Numbered from the stretch's first letter, positions 1 through 5,954 are shown. The stretch is 8,320 nt of DNA from JBDTNL01 sp039933785 (GCA_039933785.1 JBDTNL010000117.1:1-8320), one strand, 5' to 3'. Notes: a model not told the origin generated them from the letters alone. Numbers and translations are program-made.

Positions 1-988
1 CCGCGAAGCTCGGCGAGTCGAAGCTCTTCGCCGCCGCCGCGCGTTCGACGATTCCGCGAGCCTCGTCGTCACGCGCCAGTTGCAGGTAGGCGTACTCGAG
101 ATAGTCCATCGCGTGCAGGCCGTCAAAGGCGGTCGCTCCGGGATGGCTCTGCTCGACCAGGCGAGCCGCGGTCTCCGCCGATGCGAGGTTCGAAGTGATC
201 GAGTCCTGCCACAGACCAAGCCGGGTGAAGATGTGCGACGGCATGTGCAGGGCGTGCGGCGAGGCGGGGGCGATCTTGGCGTACGCGCGGGCGGCGTCCA
301 AGGCGAGTGGCGCGAGAGCGGGATAGTCGAACGAGTGGATCATGTAGTGCGCGATGCCCGGGTGCTCGGGCTGCTGGGCGAGAAGGGTCTGCAGTCGAGC
401 GGCGGCTTTTTTCTGCCGTGCGTACGTCTTGTCGGGCGGAGAGTTGTACGCCACGGCGAGCATAGCGAGCGCGTCGAAGATCTGGGCCTCGGAGTCGGCT
501 GGAAACTGGGCTGCGAGGCTCGCCATCGAGCGCGCATAGGCCTGTACGCGCTCCGGATGGGTGCGGGGCGAGGTCTCGATGTAGAACGATCCAATCGCGG
601 CGATCCACGCCCGTTCTCGCGCGTCGGGCGAAGAGAGCGCCGCCGCTTTCTCGGCCGCGGCCCGGCCGCGGTCGAGCTCGGCGGGCGAAGGCGGTCCCCA
701 GACCTCGTGGAAATTGGTCATCGCCACGCCCCAGTACGCCATGCCGCAGGTCGGCTCGGCCTGGACGATCGCGTTGAACGCAGCCTCGGCGCGCTCGTAG
801 CCGAAAGAGTGCAACAGCGCGACCGCGCGATCGAACGCCGGTTGTTGAGCCGCAGCGCACGAGACCGGGAAATGGACTTTGCCGAGCGGCTCGGCGGTCA
901 TGGAGGAGTGGTCGTGTTCGTCGGCGGCGGCCGGCGCCGCGAGGGCGAGTAGGCAAAGGAAGACACGGACAAGAGGGGTCGCGCTCAT
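1..988 (-). CDS. Exported TPR-repeat protein, 3' end cut by window edge
   Basis: The minus-strand frame from ATG 988-986 stays open to position 1, giving 329 residues with no stop, so the C-terminus is missing. Residues 1-22 look like a Sec signal peptide (hydrophobic FLCLLALAAPAAA, cleavage near AAA/DEHDH), so the mature protein is probably periplasmic or surface-exposed. The rest is alpha-helical with TPR-like pairs: F63-A78 (GYERAEAAFNAIVQAEP) followed by MAYWGVAM at 83-90, then helices around 105-135 and 145-180. HPGIAHYMIHSFDYP (209-223) and SPHALHMPSHIFTRLGLW (243-260) are conserved signatures I recognise from a family of bacterial TPR proteins with no known function. From memory, members are usually clearly longer than the visible part. 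The start overlaps the stop of the upstream secreted-protein gene (ATGA, 985-988) and has a GGAGGT Shine-Dalgarno just before it. It is the last visible gene of the operon. Family and export are well supported; the role is unknown. Confidence 0.87.
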   Translation of the reverse strand, partial: MSATPLVRVFLCLLALAAPAAADEHDHSSMTAEPLGKVHFPVSCAAAQQPAFDRAVALLHSFGYERAEAAFNAIVQAEPTCGMAYWGVAMTNFHEVWGPPSPAELDRGRAAAEKAAALSSPDARERAWIAAIGSFYIETSPRTHPERVQAYARSMASLAAQFPADSEAQIFDALAMLAVAYNSPPDKTYARQKKAAARLQTLLAQQPEHPGIAHYMIHSFDYPALAPLALDAARAYAKIAPASPHALHMPSHIFTRLGLWQDSITSNLASAETAARLVEQSHPGATAFDGLHAMDYLEYAYLQLARDDEARGIVERAAAAKSFDSPSFA

Positions 989-2985
989 CGCACCTCCGGC
1001 GGTTGAAGTGAATCCTGGTTCCGGCCTCGTCCCTCACGGGTGCCCCACTGTTTGACGGTCAACGAAACCACGGCCGTCGAGGCTTGGCCCAGGGGATCGG
1101 CTGCCGTGTAGACGAACGTCAACACGCCGACATAGCTGTCGGGCGGGGTGATCTTGAGCAACCACGAGCCCCCGCTACTGAGCACCTGGTAGGCGGCTCC
1201 CGGGTAGCGGACGAGGATGTCGGTGCCCGAGATCGATAGCGCGTCGCCGTCGGGGTCGGTGTCGTTGGCCAGGACGTCGATCGTGATCGGCACGTCGCGG
1301 TACGTGGTCGCGGCATCGTCGACCGCCATGGGTGGAGCGTCCGCGACGACGTCCACGGCGTTCGAGTCCGTTTGTCCCGCGGTATCGACGACCGTGTGGA
1401 CGATCGTGAATCGCCCCGAGTGTGCATACGTGTGCGTCTGGGAGTCAGACGAGGTGGCCTCGACCGGCGGCGTGCCATCGCCCCAGTCCCACCGATAGCT
1501 CGTGATTCCCACGTCGTCCGTTGAATTCGTCTGCGCTCTGCAGTGCAAGTCCTCACAAGTCGCGCTGAGCGCGGCGTGGGGAGGGAGATCTCCGGCAGCC
1601 GGGCAATCGGAAAACGCGCTGGTGTCCTGGATGGGTTGGAACTTGGTGTGCGCCGGATTGGTGTACGTCCTGGTGCTCCCGGTGGTCGTGTCGGCGATCG
1701 TCAGGTCGACGCTGACGTCAGTCAGGCCGCCGGCGAAGATCCAATAGTGGCCGTTGTTGCCGCAGCCATTCAGAACCTTGACTACGGTTTCCACGCTGGA
1801 GCTGCTGAAGAACCACATATAGCCGGTGTCCGCCGTGAGCTGCACCACGCGCGCAGCGCCGCTGCTTCCCGCGCCGTCGTCGAAGTGTGCGGTTACCCGG
1901 AAGCGCCCGCTGTTGAGGCAGAGCGCCATCGGTCCCGAGACGCAATTGGCCGCCGCACTCTCCTCTGCGGGCGCGCCGGACACTCTGGAGCTTTCGCCGA
2001 GCAGCTGGTCGACCTCTAGGGATGCCGTTCCCACGGCTTCTGAGTAGGCCAGGGTCGGCGCATCAGGCGACTCGGGACAGGTGGCGAAGGCGCTGGTGTC
2101 CTGAATGGGCTGGAATTTCGTGCTCGCGGGGTTGGTGTAGACCATCTCTGCGTGGGTCTTCGCGTCGGTGACGGTCAGCACTACGTTCACGTCCGTCAGA
2201 CCCCCCGCGAAAACCCAGTAGCGCTGGTTCAAGCCGCAACCATCGAGCACCTTGACGACGGCTTCGACGGCCGAGCTGTCAAAGAACCAGAAGTAGCCGG
2301 TGTCGGCCGTCAGGCCGTGGGCGAAGGCTTTTCCAGAAGCGCTGCTCGTTCGCCAGCTACCGGTCACGGCGAAGCGGTCGCCAAGGCAAAGTACGTCCGG
2401 CAGGTTGGCACAGGTGGTGGAGGGACGGACGACCACGTTGTCGAAGAGCACCGCCAACGACCCGCCCGACGAGACCTTGACCACCGACAGGTCGACGAGC
2501 GCGGAATGGGCGCCCGCCGGCGCGAGGGCCGAGCCTCCCGCGGTCCGCTGCCACGCGCCCACCGAGGATGAGGTTGTGATGAGATTCGCCTCGGCCAGAA
2601 GGCTCGAAGAACCGCAGTCCGCGGCGCCGTACCAGCGGATGTCGACGCGGGCGAACCCGATCCCCGTTTGACCGGACCCGATCAGCGTGTCGAGGGAGCT
2701 CTCGTAGGCGACTCCAGCGGTGGCCGGCACACACGTCGAAGACAAGGCTCGGACCACCGCGGACGCCGCGGCCGCGGAGCTGGTGCCCCTCGCCGAACCC
2801 GATCCCGCCAGCCCGAGCGCGTCGGCTGAGTTCCATGACGCGGCGGGACTCGACCAGCCCAACAGACTCTGGTCGAAGCCCGGCGCGCTCAGCAGATTCG
2901 ACGCGTCGACGCGTGCGACCGCGAGCAGGGAGGCGAAGAGCGCGACTACCGGTGCCACGTGCGGCTTCATGGGGTTCGAGCTCAT
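985..2985 (-). CDS. Secreted multidomain protein: duplicated Cys-rich repeat, PKD and cadherin/Ig-like domains
   Basis: The protein has 666 residues. Residues 1-28 form a signal peptide (VAPVVALFASLLAVARVDA). Residues 29-188 are a beta-rich, jelly-roll-like module ending in LAVLFDNVVVRP, resembling carbohydrate-binding-type N-terminal modules. Residues 192-303 and 348-461 are two copies of one repeat (LTADTGY.WFF, VVKVL.GCG, YTNP, KFQPIQDTSAF). Residues 467-548 are a PKD domain with the hallmark WDWGDG (499-504). Residues 553-645 are a cadherin-like/bacterial Ig-like domain with VLANDTDPDGD (571-581), a typical calcium-binding-style loop. The tail 646-666 is hydrophilic, with no PEP-CTERM, LPXTG or type IX sorting signal. 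I see no enzyme domain, so adhesion or binding outside the cell is the likely role (inference). ATG 2985 is chosen because it forms an ATGA overlap with the upstream stop; M6 (2970) is an alternative without a Shine-Dalgarno. A GAGG lies 13 bases upstream, too far to be convincing, so translation may depend on coupling. Confidence 0.88.
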   Translation of the reverse strand: MSSNPMKPHVAPVVALFASLLAVARVDASNLLSAPGFDQSLLGWSSPAASWNSADALGLAGSGSARGTSSAAAASAVVRALSSTCVPATAGVAYESSLDTLIGSGQTGIGFARVDIRWYGAADCGSSSLLAEANLITTSSSVGAWQRTAGGSALAPAGAHSALVDLSVVKVSSGGSLAVLFDNVVVRPSTTCANLPDVLCLGDRFAVTGSWRTSSASGKAFAHGLTADTGYFWFFDSSAVEAVVKVLDGCGLNQRYWVFAGGLTDVNVVLTVTDAKTHAEMVYTNPASTKFQPIQDTSAFATCPESPDAPTLAYSEAVGTASLEVDQLLGESSRVSGAPAEESAAANCVSGPMALCLNSGRFRVTAHFDDGAGSSGAARVVQLTADTGYMWFFSSSSVETVVKVLNGCGNNGHYWIFAGGLTDVSVDLTIADTTTGSTRTYTNPAHTKFQPIQDTSAFSDCPAAGDLPPHAALSATCEDLHCRAQTNSTDDVGITSYRWDWGDGTPPVEATSSDSQTHTYAHSGRFTIVHTVVDTAGQTDSNAVDVVADAPPMAVDDAATTYRDVPITIDVLANDTDPDGDALSISGTDILVRYPGAAYQVLSSGGSWLLKITPPDSYVGVLTFVYTAADPLGQASTAVVSLTVKQWGTREGRGRNQDSLQPPEVR
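992..997 (-). promoter_or_regulatory. Shine-Dalgarno for the TPR gene
   Basis: GGAGGT on the minus strand lies three bases upstream of the ATG at 988 (four after GGAGG). It sits inside the last codons of the preceding secreted-protein gene. It fixes the TPR gene start and suggests that ribosomes can initiate there independently as well as re-initiate at the ATGA overlap. Confidence 0.75.
1603..1944 (-). repeat. Protein repeat copy B in the secreted protein
   Basis: Encodes residues 348-461, with cysteines 348, 356, 408 and 461 aligned to those of copy A. Conservation is strongest in LTADTGYMWFF, VVKVLNGCG, IFAGGLTDV and KFQPIQDTSAF. It is separated from copy A by a 44-residue low-complexity linker rich in A, E and S. 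The two copies have diverged at both DNA and protein level, so the duplication is old or the domains were acquired together. Confidence 0.85.
2077..2412 (-). repeat. Protein repeat copy A in the secreted protein
   Basis: Encodes residues 192-303 of the secreted protein. Four cysteines (192, 200, 250, 303) match those of copy B in position, and the core runs from LTADTGYFWFF through YTNPASTKFQPIQDTSAF. Over the last 80 residues I count about 57 identities with copy B by hand. The module recurs in secreted proteins of Acidobacteriota-type genomes, to my recollection; I know no assigned function. Confidence 0.85.
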
Positions 2986-3830
2986 TCTATGGTGTGGTCC
3001 TCAGGATCGAACAGCGCGCTCACCTGAGCGTAACCCACCGCCTGCTCCGCGAAGGTGAAGGTGCCGTGCTCGCGCATCTCCCGGCCCGCGCGCAGGAAGG
3101 CACCGAGCGCGGCGCGGGCGAGGGCGCTGCCGACGCTCACTCGCTTCACGCCCAGGGTGTCGAGGTCGCCCAGACTCAGCTGCACGCCCTGTAGGCCCAT
3201 GACCACGTTCACCGGCCGATCGACCGAGCGGACGACGGCGGCGATCTCGTCGCGGCGGGTGAGGCCCGGCGCGTAGAGCACGTCCGCACCCGCTTCCTGG
3301 TAGGCCTCGAGGCGCGCGATCGTATCGGCGAGGTCCGGACGCCCGAGCAGGTAGTTTTCCGCCCGCGCTGTGAGCATGAAGGGGAAGGGGAGCGCCCGAG
3401 CCGCCTCGGCCGCGGCACGCACCCGATCGGCGGCGTGCGCGAGCTCGTACACCGGCGCCGGGTGCCCGGGGGAGCGCCCGGTTGCGTCTTCGATCGAGCC
3501 GCCCACGATGCCGGTCGCGGCGGCGAGGCGAACAGTCTCAGCCACGGTCTCAGGGGAGTCGCCGAAGCCGTTCTCGAGATCGGCGCTCACCGGCAAATCG
3601 GTCGCCGCTACCAGCAGAGCCGCGTGCGCGAGGGTCTCCTCGCGGTTGACCGTATTGTCCCGGCGACCCATCGAGAACGCGTGACCGGCGCTGGTCGTGG
3701 CCAGAGCCTCGAACCCGAGACCCGCGAGCAGGCGAGCCGTGCCTGCATCCCACGGGTTGGGGATGATGAACGCGCCCTTCCTCTCGTGGAGTGCGCGGAA
3801 GGTTGCGGCCCGTTCCGACTGCCGAGTCAC
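2982..3830 (-). CDS. Isocitrate lyase/phosphoenolpyruvate mutase superfamily enzyme
   Basis: The 282-residue product is a cytoplasmic TIM-barrel-type enzyme of the PEP mutase-like branch. Visible motifs are IIPNPWDAGTARLL (22-35), TTSAGHAFSMG (45-55), the metal/substrate motif ADLENGFGD (83-91; D84 and E86 are likely Mg ligands by family analogy), GGSIEDA (110-116; E114 a further likely ligand) and LTARAENY (153-160). The isocitrate lyase catalytic KKCGH motif is absent, so glyoxylate-cycle isocitrate lyase activity is unlikely. Characterised superfamily members make or break C-C or P-C bonds of 2-oxo or 2-methyl acids (PEP mutase, 2-methylisocitrate lyase, dimethylmalate lyase, oxaloacetate hydrolase); which applies here cannot be read from sequence. 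The start is GTG 3830, supported by GGAG seven bases upstream and a GTGA overlap with the NIPSNAP stop. Its own stop overlaps the next start (ATGA, 2982-2985). Length fits the family. Confidence 0.92.
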   Translation of the reverse strand: MTRQSERAATFRALHERKGAFIIPNPWDAGTARLLAGLGFEALATTSAGHAFSMGRRDNTVNREETLAHAALLVAATDLPVSADLENGFGDSPETVAETVRLAAATGIVGGSIEDATGRSPGHPAPVYELAHAADRVRAAAEAARALPFPFMLTARAENYLLGRPDLADTIARLEAYQEAGADVLYAPGLTRRDEIAAVVRSVDRPVNVVMGLQGVQLSLGDLDTLGVKRVSVGSALARAALGAFLRAGREMREHGTFTFAEQAVGYAQVSALFDPEDHTIE

Positions 3831-4174
3831 GATGGGGCTCCGGTCAACGCCGCGGGAATACCCAACGTCCCGTCGACCGCTTCCACGAAGTTTCTCTCCT
3901 CGCGCAGGATCAACCGCTTGCTCTCTGCCAGATGGAAGTTCGCGAGCGATTCGGGATCCTTCTTCAGACGCGCGCGATAGGCCTCGTAGGACGCCAGGCT
4001 GTCGAACGCGATCAGGCCCCAGGCCACGTTGTTGGTGCCTTCGTGGGGCAGGAAGTAGCCCACCAAGTGGCCACCGCAGCGGGGGATGATCCTGCCCCAG
4101 TTGGCCGCGTACTCCTTGAAAGCTTCGCGCTGGAAGGGGTCGATCTCGTACCGAATGACGCAGGTGATGGTCAT
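3827..4174 (-). CDS. NIPSNAP-family protein
   Basis: A 115-residue single-domain protein matching the bacterial NIPSNAP family, which has a dimeric ferredoxin-like alpha/beta barrel fold. The opening strand TITCVIRYEIDP (2-13), the helix FQREAFKEYAANWGRIIPRCGGHLVGYFLPHEG (14-46), the second strand NVAWGLIAFDSLASYEAYRARLKKDP (49-74) and the closing F80..ESKRLILREERNFVEAV are typical. No catalytic function is established for the bacterial single-domain members; some dimeric alpha/beta barrel proteins are small monooxygenases or stress proteins. It is the first gene of the leftward operon and overlaps the next gene by four bases (GTGA, 3827-3830). ATG 4174 has a strong AGGAGG Shine-Dalgarno. Divergent from the ArsR-type regulator across 84 bp, it is a plausible regulated target (inference). 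Confidence 0.9.
   Translation of the reverse strand: MTITCVIRYEIDPFQREAFKEYAANWGRIIPRCGGHLVGYFLPHEGTNNVAWGLIAFDSLASYEAYRARLKKDPESLANFHLAESKRLILREERNFVEAVDGTLGIPAALTGAPS
3838..3841 (-). promoter_or_regulatory. Shine-Dalgarno (GGAG) supporting the GTG start at 3830
   Basis: GGAG on the minus strand lies seven bases upstream of GTG 3830-3828, inside the 3' end of the NIPSNAP gene. It matters because the start is a non-ATG codon buried in a 4-base overlap. Confidence 0.55.
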
Positions 4175-4178
4175 GAAG

Positions 4179-4184
4179 CCTCCT
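4179..4184 (-). promoter_or_regulatory. Strong Shine-Dalgarno of the NIPSNAP gene
   Basis: AGGAGG on the minus strand lies four bases upstream of ATG 4174. It is the strongest ribosome-binding site of the leftward operon and marks the operon's first gene. Confidence 0.8.
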
Positions 4185-4186
4185 CG

Positions 4187-4234
4187 TAGTTGGGATCGGT
4201 CGCTACCAGACCCACTCTTTCAGTTGCCCAACTA
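4187..4234. promoter_or_regulatory. Inverted repeat in the divergent spacer; candidate operator
   Basis: TAGTTGGG at 4187-4194 is repeated in inverted form as CCCAACTA at 4227-4234, 40 bp apart (about four helical turns). The right arm also lies in a compact dyad, AGTTG-CC-CAACT at 4222-4233. These sit between the NIPSNAP operon and the ArsR-type gene, where an autoregulator would be expected to bind. The compact dyad overlaps the candidate -35 of the regulator. The symmetry is seen directly; the binding is inferred. Confidence 0.45.
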
Positions 4235-4252
4235 TGGCGCTTCGTTTACGAT
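4224..4252 (+). promoter_or_regulatory. Candidate sigma-70 promoter of the ArsR-type gene
   Basis: TTGCCC (4224-4229) and TACGAT (4247-4252), each matching 4 of 6 consensus bases, are separated by exactly 17 bp. The predicted +1 falls on or next to 4259, the A of the regulator's ATG, which would give a leaderless transcript. No Shine-Dalgarno precedes that ATG, which agrees. Short promoter matches are easy to find by chance, so confidence is limited. Confidence 0.4.
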
Positions 4253-4258
4253 CGAAGT

Positions 4259-4954
4259 ATGAATGTAGAGACCGCCGATGCCGCCGTGTCCCGGATCGCC
4301 TCGGCCATCGGTGAGCCGGCGAGAGCGCGCATGCTGTTTTGCTTGATGGACGGTCACGCGCGCACCAGCACCGAGCTCGCCACGGCGGCCGAGGTCAGCC
4401 CATCGACCGCCAGTGCGCACCTCAATCGATTGCGCGAAGAGCATCTCGTGCAAGTGGTGGTGCAGGGGAAGCATCGCTACTACAGCCTCGAGGGTCCTCA
4501 AGTAGCCCTCGCGCTCGAAGCCCTGGGCGTGATCGCCGGCGGATCGCCCAAGAAGTTCGTGCCCAACACGCCCACCCGTTTGCGCGCCGCCCGCACCTGC
4601 TACGACCACATGGCGGGCACCATCGCGGTCGGGTTGCACGATCGCTTCAAGGCTCTCGGGTGGCTGTCCGCCGCGCCAGCGGCGGGGGATGCGTACGACC
4701 TCACGCGCGATGGCACGCGCGCCTTGGAGGCGCTCGGTATGGACATCGAGGCGACTCGCCAGTTGCGCCGACGGTTCGCCTTTGCCTGCCTGGACTGGAG
4801 CGAGCGGCGGCCGCACCTCGGTGGCGCGCTCGGCGCTTCCGTGCTGAAGGTCGCATTGAAGCGGAAATGGGTCGTACAGGACCTCGACAGCCGGGCGCTG
4901 AGCGTCACCGCGCTCGGGCGGCGCGAGATGCTCGACCGCTTCGGCCTCCGCTGA
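4259..4954 (+). CDS. ArsR-type winged-helix transcriptional regulator with C-terminal extension
   Basis: From ATG 4259 the product has 231 residues. Residues 5-90 form an ArsR-family winged helix: IASAIGEPARARMLFCLMDG (13-32), the recognition region TSTELATAAEVSPSTASAHLNRLREEHLV (36-64) and the wing VVVQGKHRYYSL (66-77). The metal-binding ELCVCDL-type helix of ArsR/SmtB sensors is absent, so metal sensing is unlikely. Residues 105-231 are an extension with RTCYDHMAG (112-120) and CLDWSERRPHLGGALG (177-192), conserved in a longer ArsR subgroup I recognise; C114 and C177 lie in these motifs. Ordinary ArsR proteins are near 100-120 residues, so this is about double length, and the extension may bind the effector (inference). 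An upstream TTG at 4190 is in frame but would place coding sequence through the operator and promoter; I reject it. The 3' end overlaps the convergent WYL gene by 50 bp. Confidence 0.88.
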   Translation: MNVETADAAVSRIASAIGEPARARMLFCLMDGHARTSTELATAAEVSPSTASAHLNRLREEHLVQVVVQGKHRYYSLEGPQVALALEALGVIAGGSPKKFVPNTPTRLRAARTCYDHMAGTIAVGLHDRFKALGWLSAAPAAGDAYDLTRDGTRALEALGMDIEATRQLRRRFAFACLDWSERRPHLGGALGASVLKVALKRKWVVQDLDSRALSVTALGRREMLDRFGLR

Positions 4955-5891
4955 GCTCGAGCAGCCTTGCGGCGTGCGCCGCCAGCGCATCGCGGAGCGC
5001 GCTCGGTTGCAGGATCTCGAATCCAAACGGCAGACGCGCCAGCTCCAGGGCGAACCACCGCAGATCGTCGGCCTGGCTGCGCAAGCGCACGCCTTTGCCG
5101 GACCACTCGAGAACTCCGGCGGTTGGAAAAAGCTCCCGGCGAGCGGTCTCGAGATCGGTCTCGAGAAGAACCTCGATGGTGAACGCGCGGGGTAGCGTCG
5201 CGACACCGGTGACGAGATGCGCGAGCGCGTCGAAGCCCTCGGCGCGGGGAAAGTGGCAAGCGAGCGGGCGGATGGCCTGCACACGGTCGAGGCGAAATGA
5301 GCGCAGGCCGCCGCGCAGGTGGCACATGCCGACGACGTACCAGTAGCCACGCCGGTAGGCGAGGCCGTAGGGATCGAAGTCGCGCTCGGTGTCCGCTTGG
5401 CGCGCGGTCCGGTACGTCATGTGCACTCGCTGCTGGTTCTGCGCCGCGGCACTCAGTTCGGCGAGAGCTGCGTTGTCTTTCGGCGCCGTCGGGCGCGCCA
5501 GGTCGAGGATCACGGTCTCGTCCACGGCGCGGATGCGGCGCTTCAAGTTGCTCGGCATGACGCGCTCGAGCTTCGCCTGCGCGCTGGCGACGGCCGGGGC
5601 GCCTGCCGCGAGACCCAAACCGCGAGCCGCCAACAAGCCCACGGAAAGCGCCAAGGCTTCATCGTCGTTGAAGATCATCGGTGGCAGCTTGAACCCGGCC
5701 ACCAGCATGTAGCCGCCGTCCCGGCCGCGCTCCGCGGTGACCGGGATGCCCATCTCTTCGAGCACCGAGATGTAGCGCCGCACGGTGCGGCCATCCACCT
5801 CGAGCCGGCGGGCGATCTCGCTGCCGGTCATCCGCCCGCGCGTCTGCAGCAGCTCCAACAGGGCAAGCACTCGAGTCGTCGGGCGCGGCAT
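4905..5891 (-). CDS. WYL-domain (YafY-type) transcriptional regulator
   Basis: The 328-residue product has the canonical order of this family. Residues 5-62 are an HTH_11-type winged helix (RVLALLELLQTRGRMTGSEI, then RTVRRYISVLEEMGIPV and GRDGGYML). Residues 70-135 are a linker with the FNDDEALAL helix. Residues 145-210 are the WYL domain with RGYWYVVG (181-188) and RSFRLDRV (197-204). Residues 236-312 are the WCX C-terminal extension (FTIEVLLETDLETARRELFP...). WYL domains are established ligand-sensing modules in bacterial regulators; the ligand is unknown here. The WYL signature reads WYV in this protein, a mild variant. ATG 5891 begins right at the HTH; no Shine-Dalgarno precedes it. The gene is divergent from a DUF1579-like gene across 77 bp carrying palindromes, so that gene and itself are its likely targets. 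The arginine/alanine-rich tail (315-328) is the part that overlaps the convergent ArsR-type gene. Confidence 0.92.
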   Translation of the reverse strand: MPRPTTRVLALLELLQTRGRMTGSEIARRLEVDGRTVRRYISVLEEMGIPVTAERGRDGGYMLVAGFKLPPMIFNDDEALALSVGLLAARGLGLAAGAPAVASAQAKLERVMPSNLKRRIRAVDETVILDLARPTAPKDNAALAELSAAAQNQQRVHMTYRTARQADTERDFDPYGLAYRRGYWYVVGMCHLRGGLRSFRLDRVQAIRPLACHFPRAEGFDALAHLVTGVATLPRAFTIEVLLETDLETARRELFPTAGVLEWSGKGVRLRSQADDLRWFALELARLPFGFEILQPSALRDALAAHAARLLELSGGRSGRASRAARAR

Positions 5892-5901
5892 GGAGACGAG
5901 T

Positions 5902-5915
5902 CTAAATCGATTTAG
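5902..5915. promoter_or_regulatory. Perfect 14-bp palindrome, candidate WYL-regulator operator
   Basis: CTAAATCGATTTAG is its own reverse complement and lies 11-24 bp upstream of the WYL regulator's ATG. It is strikingly AT-rich for this region. Its position would let a bound protein block initiation of the regulator gene. Its 3' half is shared with the larger inverted repeat at 5907-5937. Palindromy is seen; regulator binding is inferred. Confidence 0.55.
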
Positions 5916-5937
5916 GGCTAAAAACGCCCTATATCGA
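5907..5937. promoter_or_regulatory. Large interrupted inverted repeat interlocked with the 14-bp palindrome
   Basis: TCGATTTAGGGC (5907-5918) pairs with GCCCTATATCGA (5926-5937), giving 11 of 12 complementary positions around a 7-base AT-rich loop (5919-5925). It is centred near 5922 in the 77-bp spacer between the divergent WYL regulator and DUF1579-like genes. As DNA it looks like a dimer or tetramer operator. It lacks a 3' T-run on the plus strand, and a terminator between two divergent starts would make no sense. A TATA-like element (5930-5935) lies inside the right arm. Confidence 0.55.
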
Positions 5938-5954
5938 CTCTAGAGTACCGACAC

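Noticed and set aside
80..952. 290-codon plus-strand open frame opposite the TPR gene
   Set aside because: Arginine/glycine-rich composition typical of an antisense shadow in GC-rich DNA. The opposite strand encodes a recognisable signal peptide and TPR family motifs.
123..1037. 304-codon minus-strand open frame overlapping the TPR gene in another frame
   Set aside because: Arg-rich with no domain. The frame from 988 matches a known family and has a Shine-Dalgarno and an ATGA overlap.
2982..3830. Annotation as glyoxylate-cycle isocitrate lyase (aceA)
   Set aside because: The protein is only 282 residues and lacks the catalytic KKCGH motif; it belongs to the PEP mutase-like branch instead.
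4190..4258. N-terminal extension of the ArsR-type protein from TTG 4190
   Set aside because: Would translate through the candidate promoter and operator, has no Shine-Dalgarno, and adds residues upstream of the normal ArsR start.
4232..5350. 372-codon minus-strand open frame across the ArsR-type and WYL genes
   Set aside because: Cuts across two well-supported genes, has low-complexity composition and matches no family I recognise.
5907..5937. Inverted repeat read as a rho-independent terminator
   Set aside because: It lies between two divergent starts, lacks a convincing T-run, and overlaps a perfect palindrome, so an operator is the better reading.
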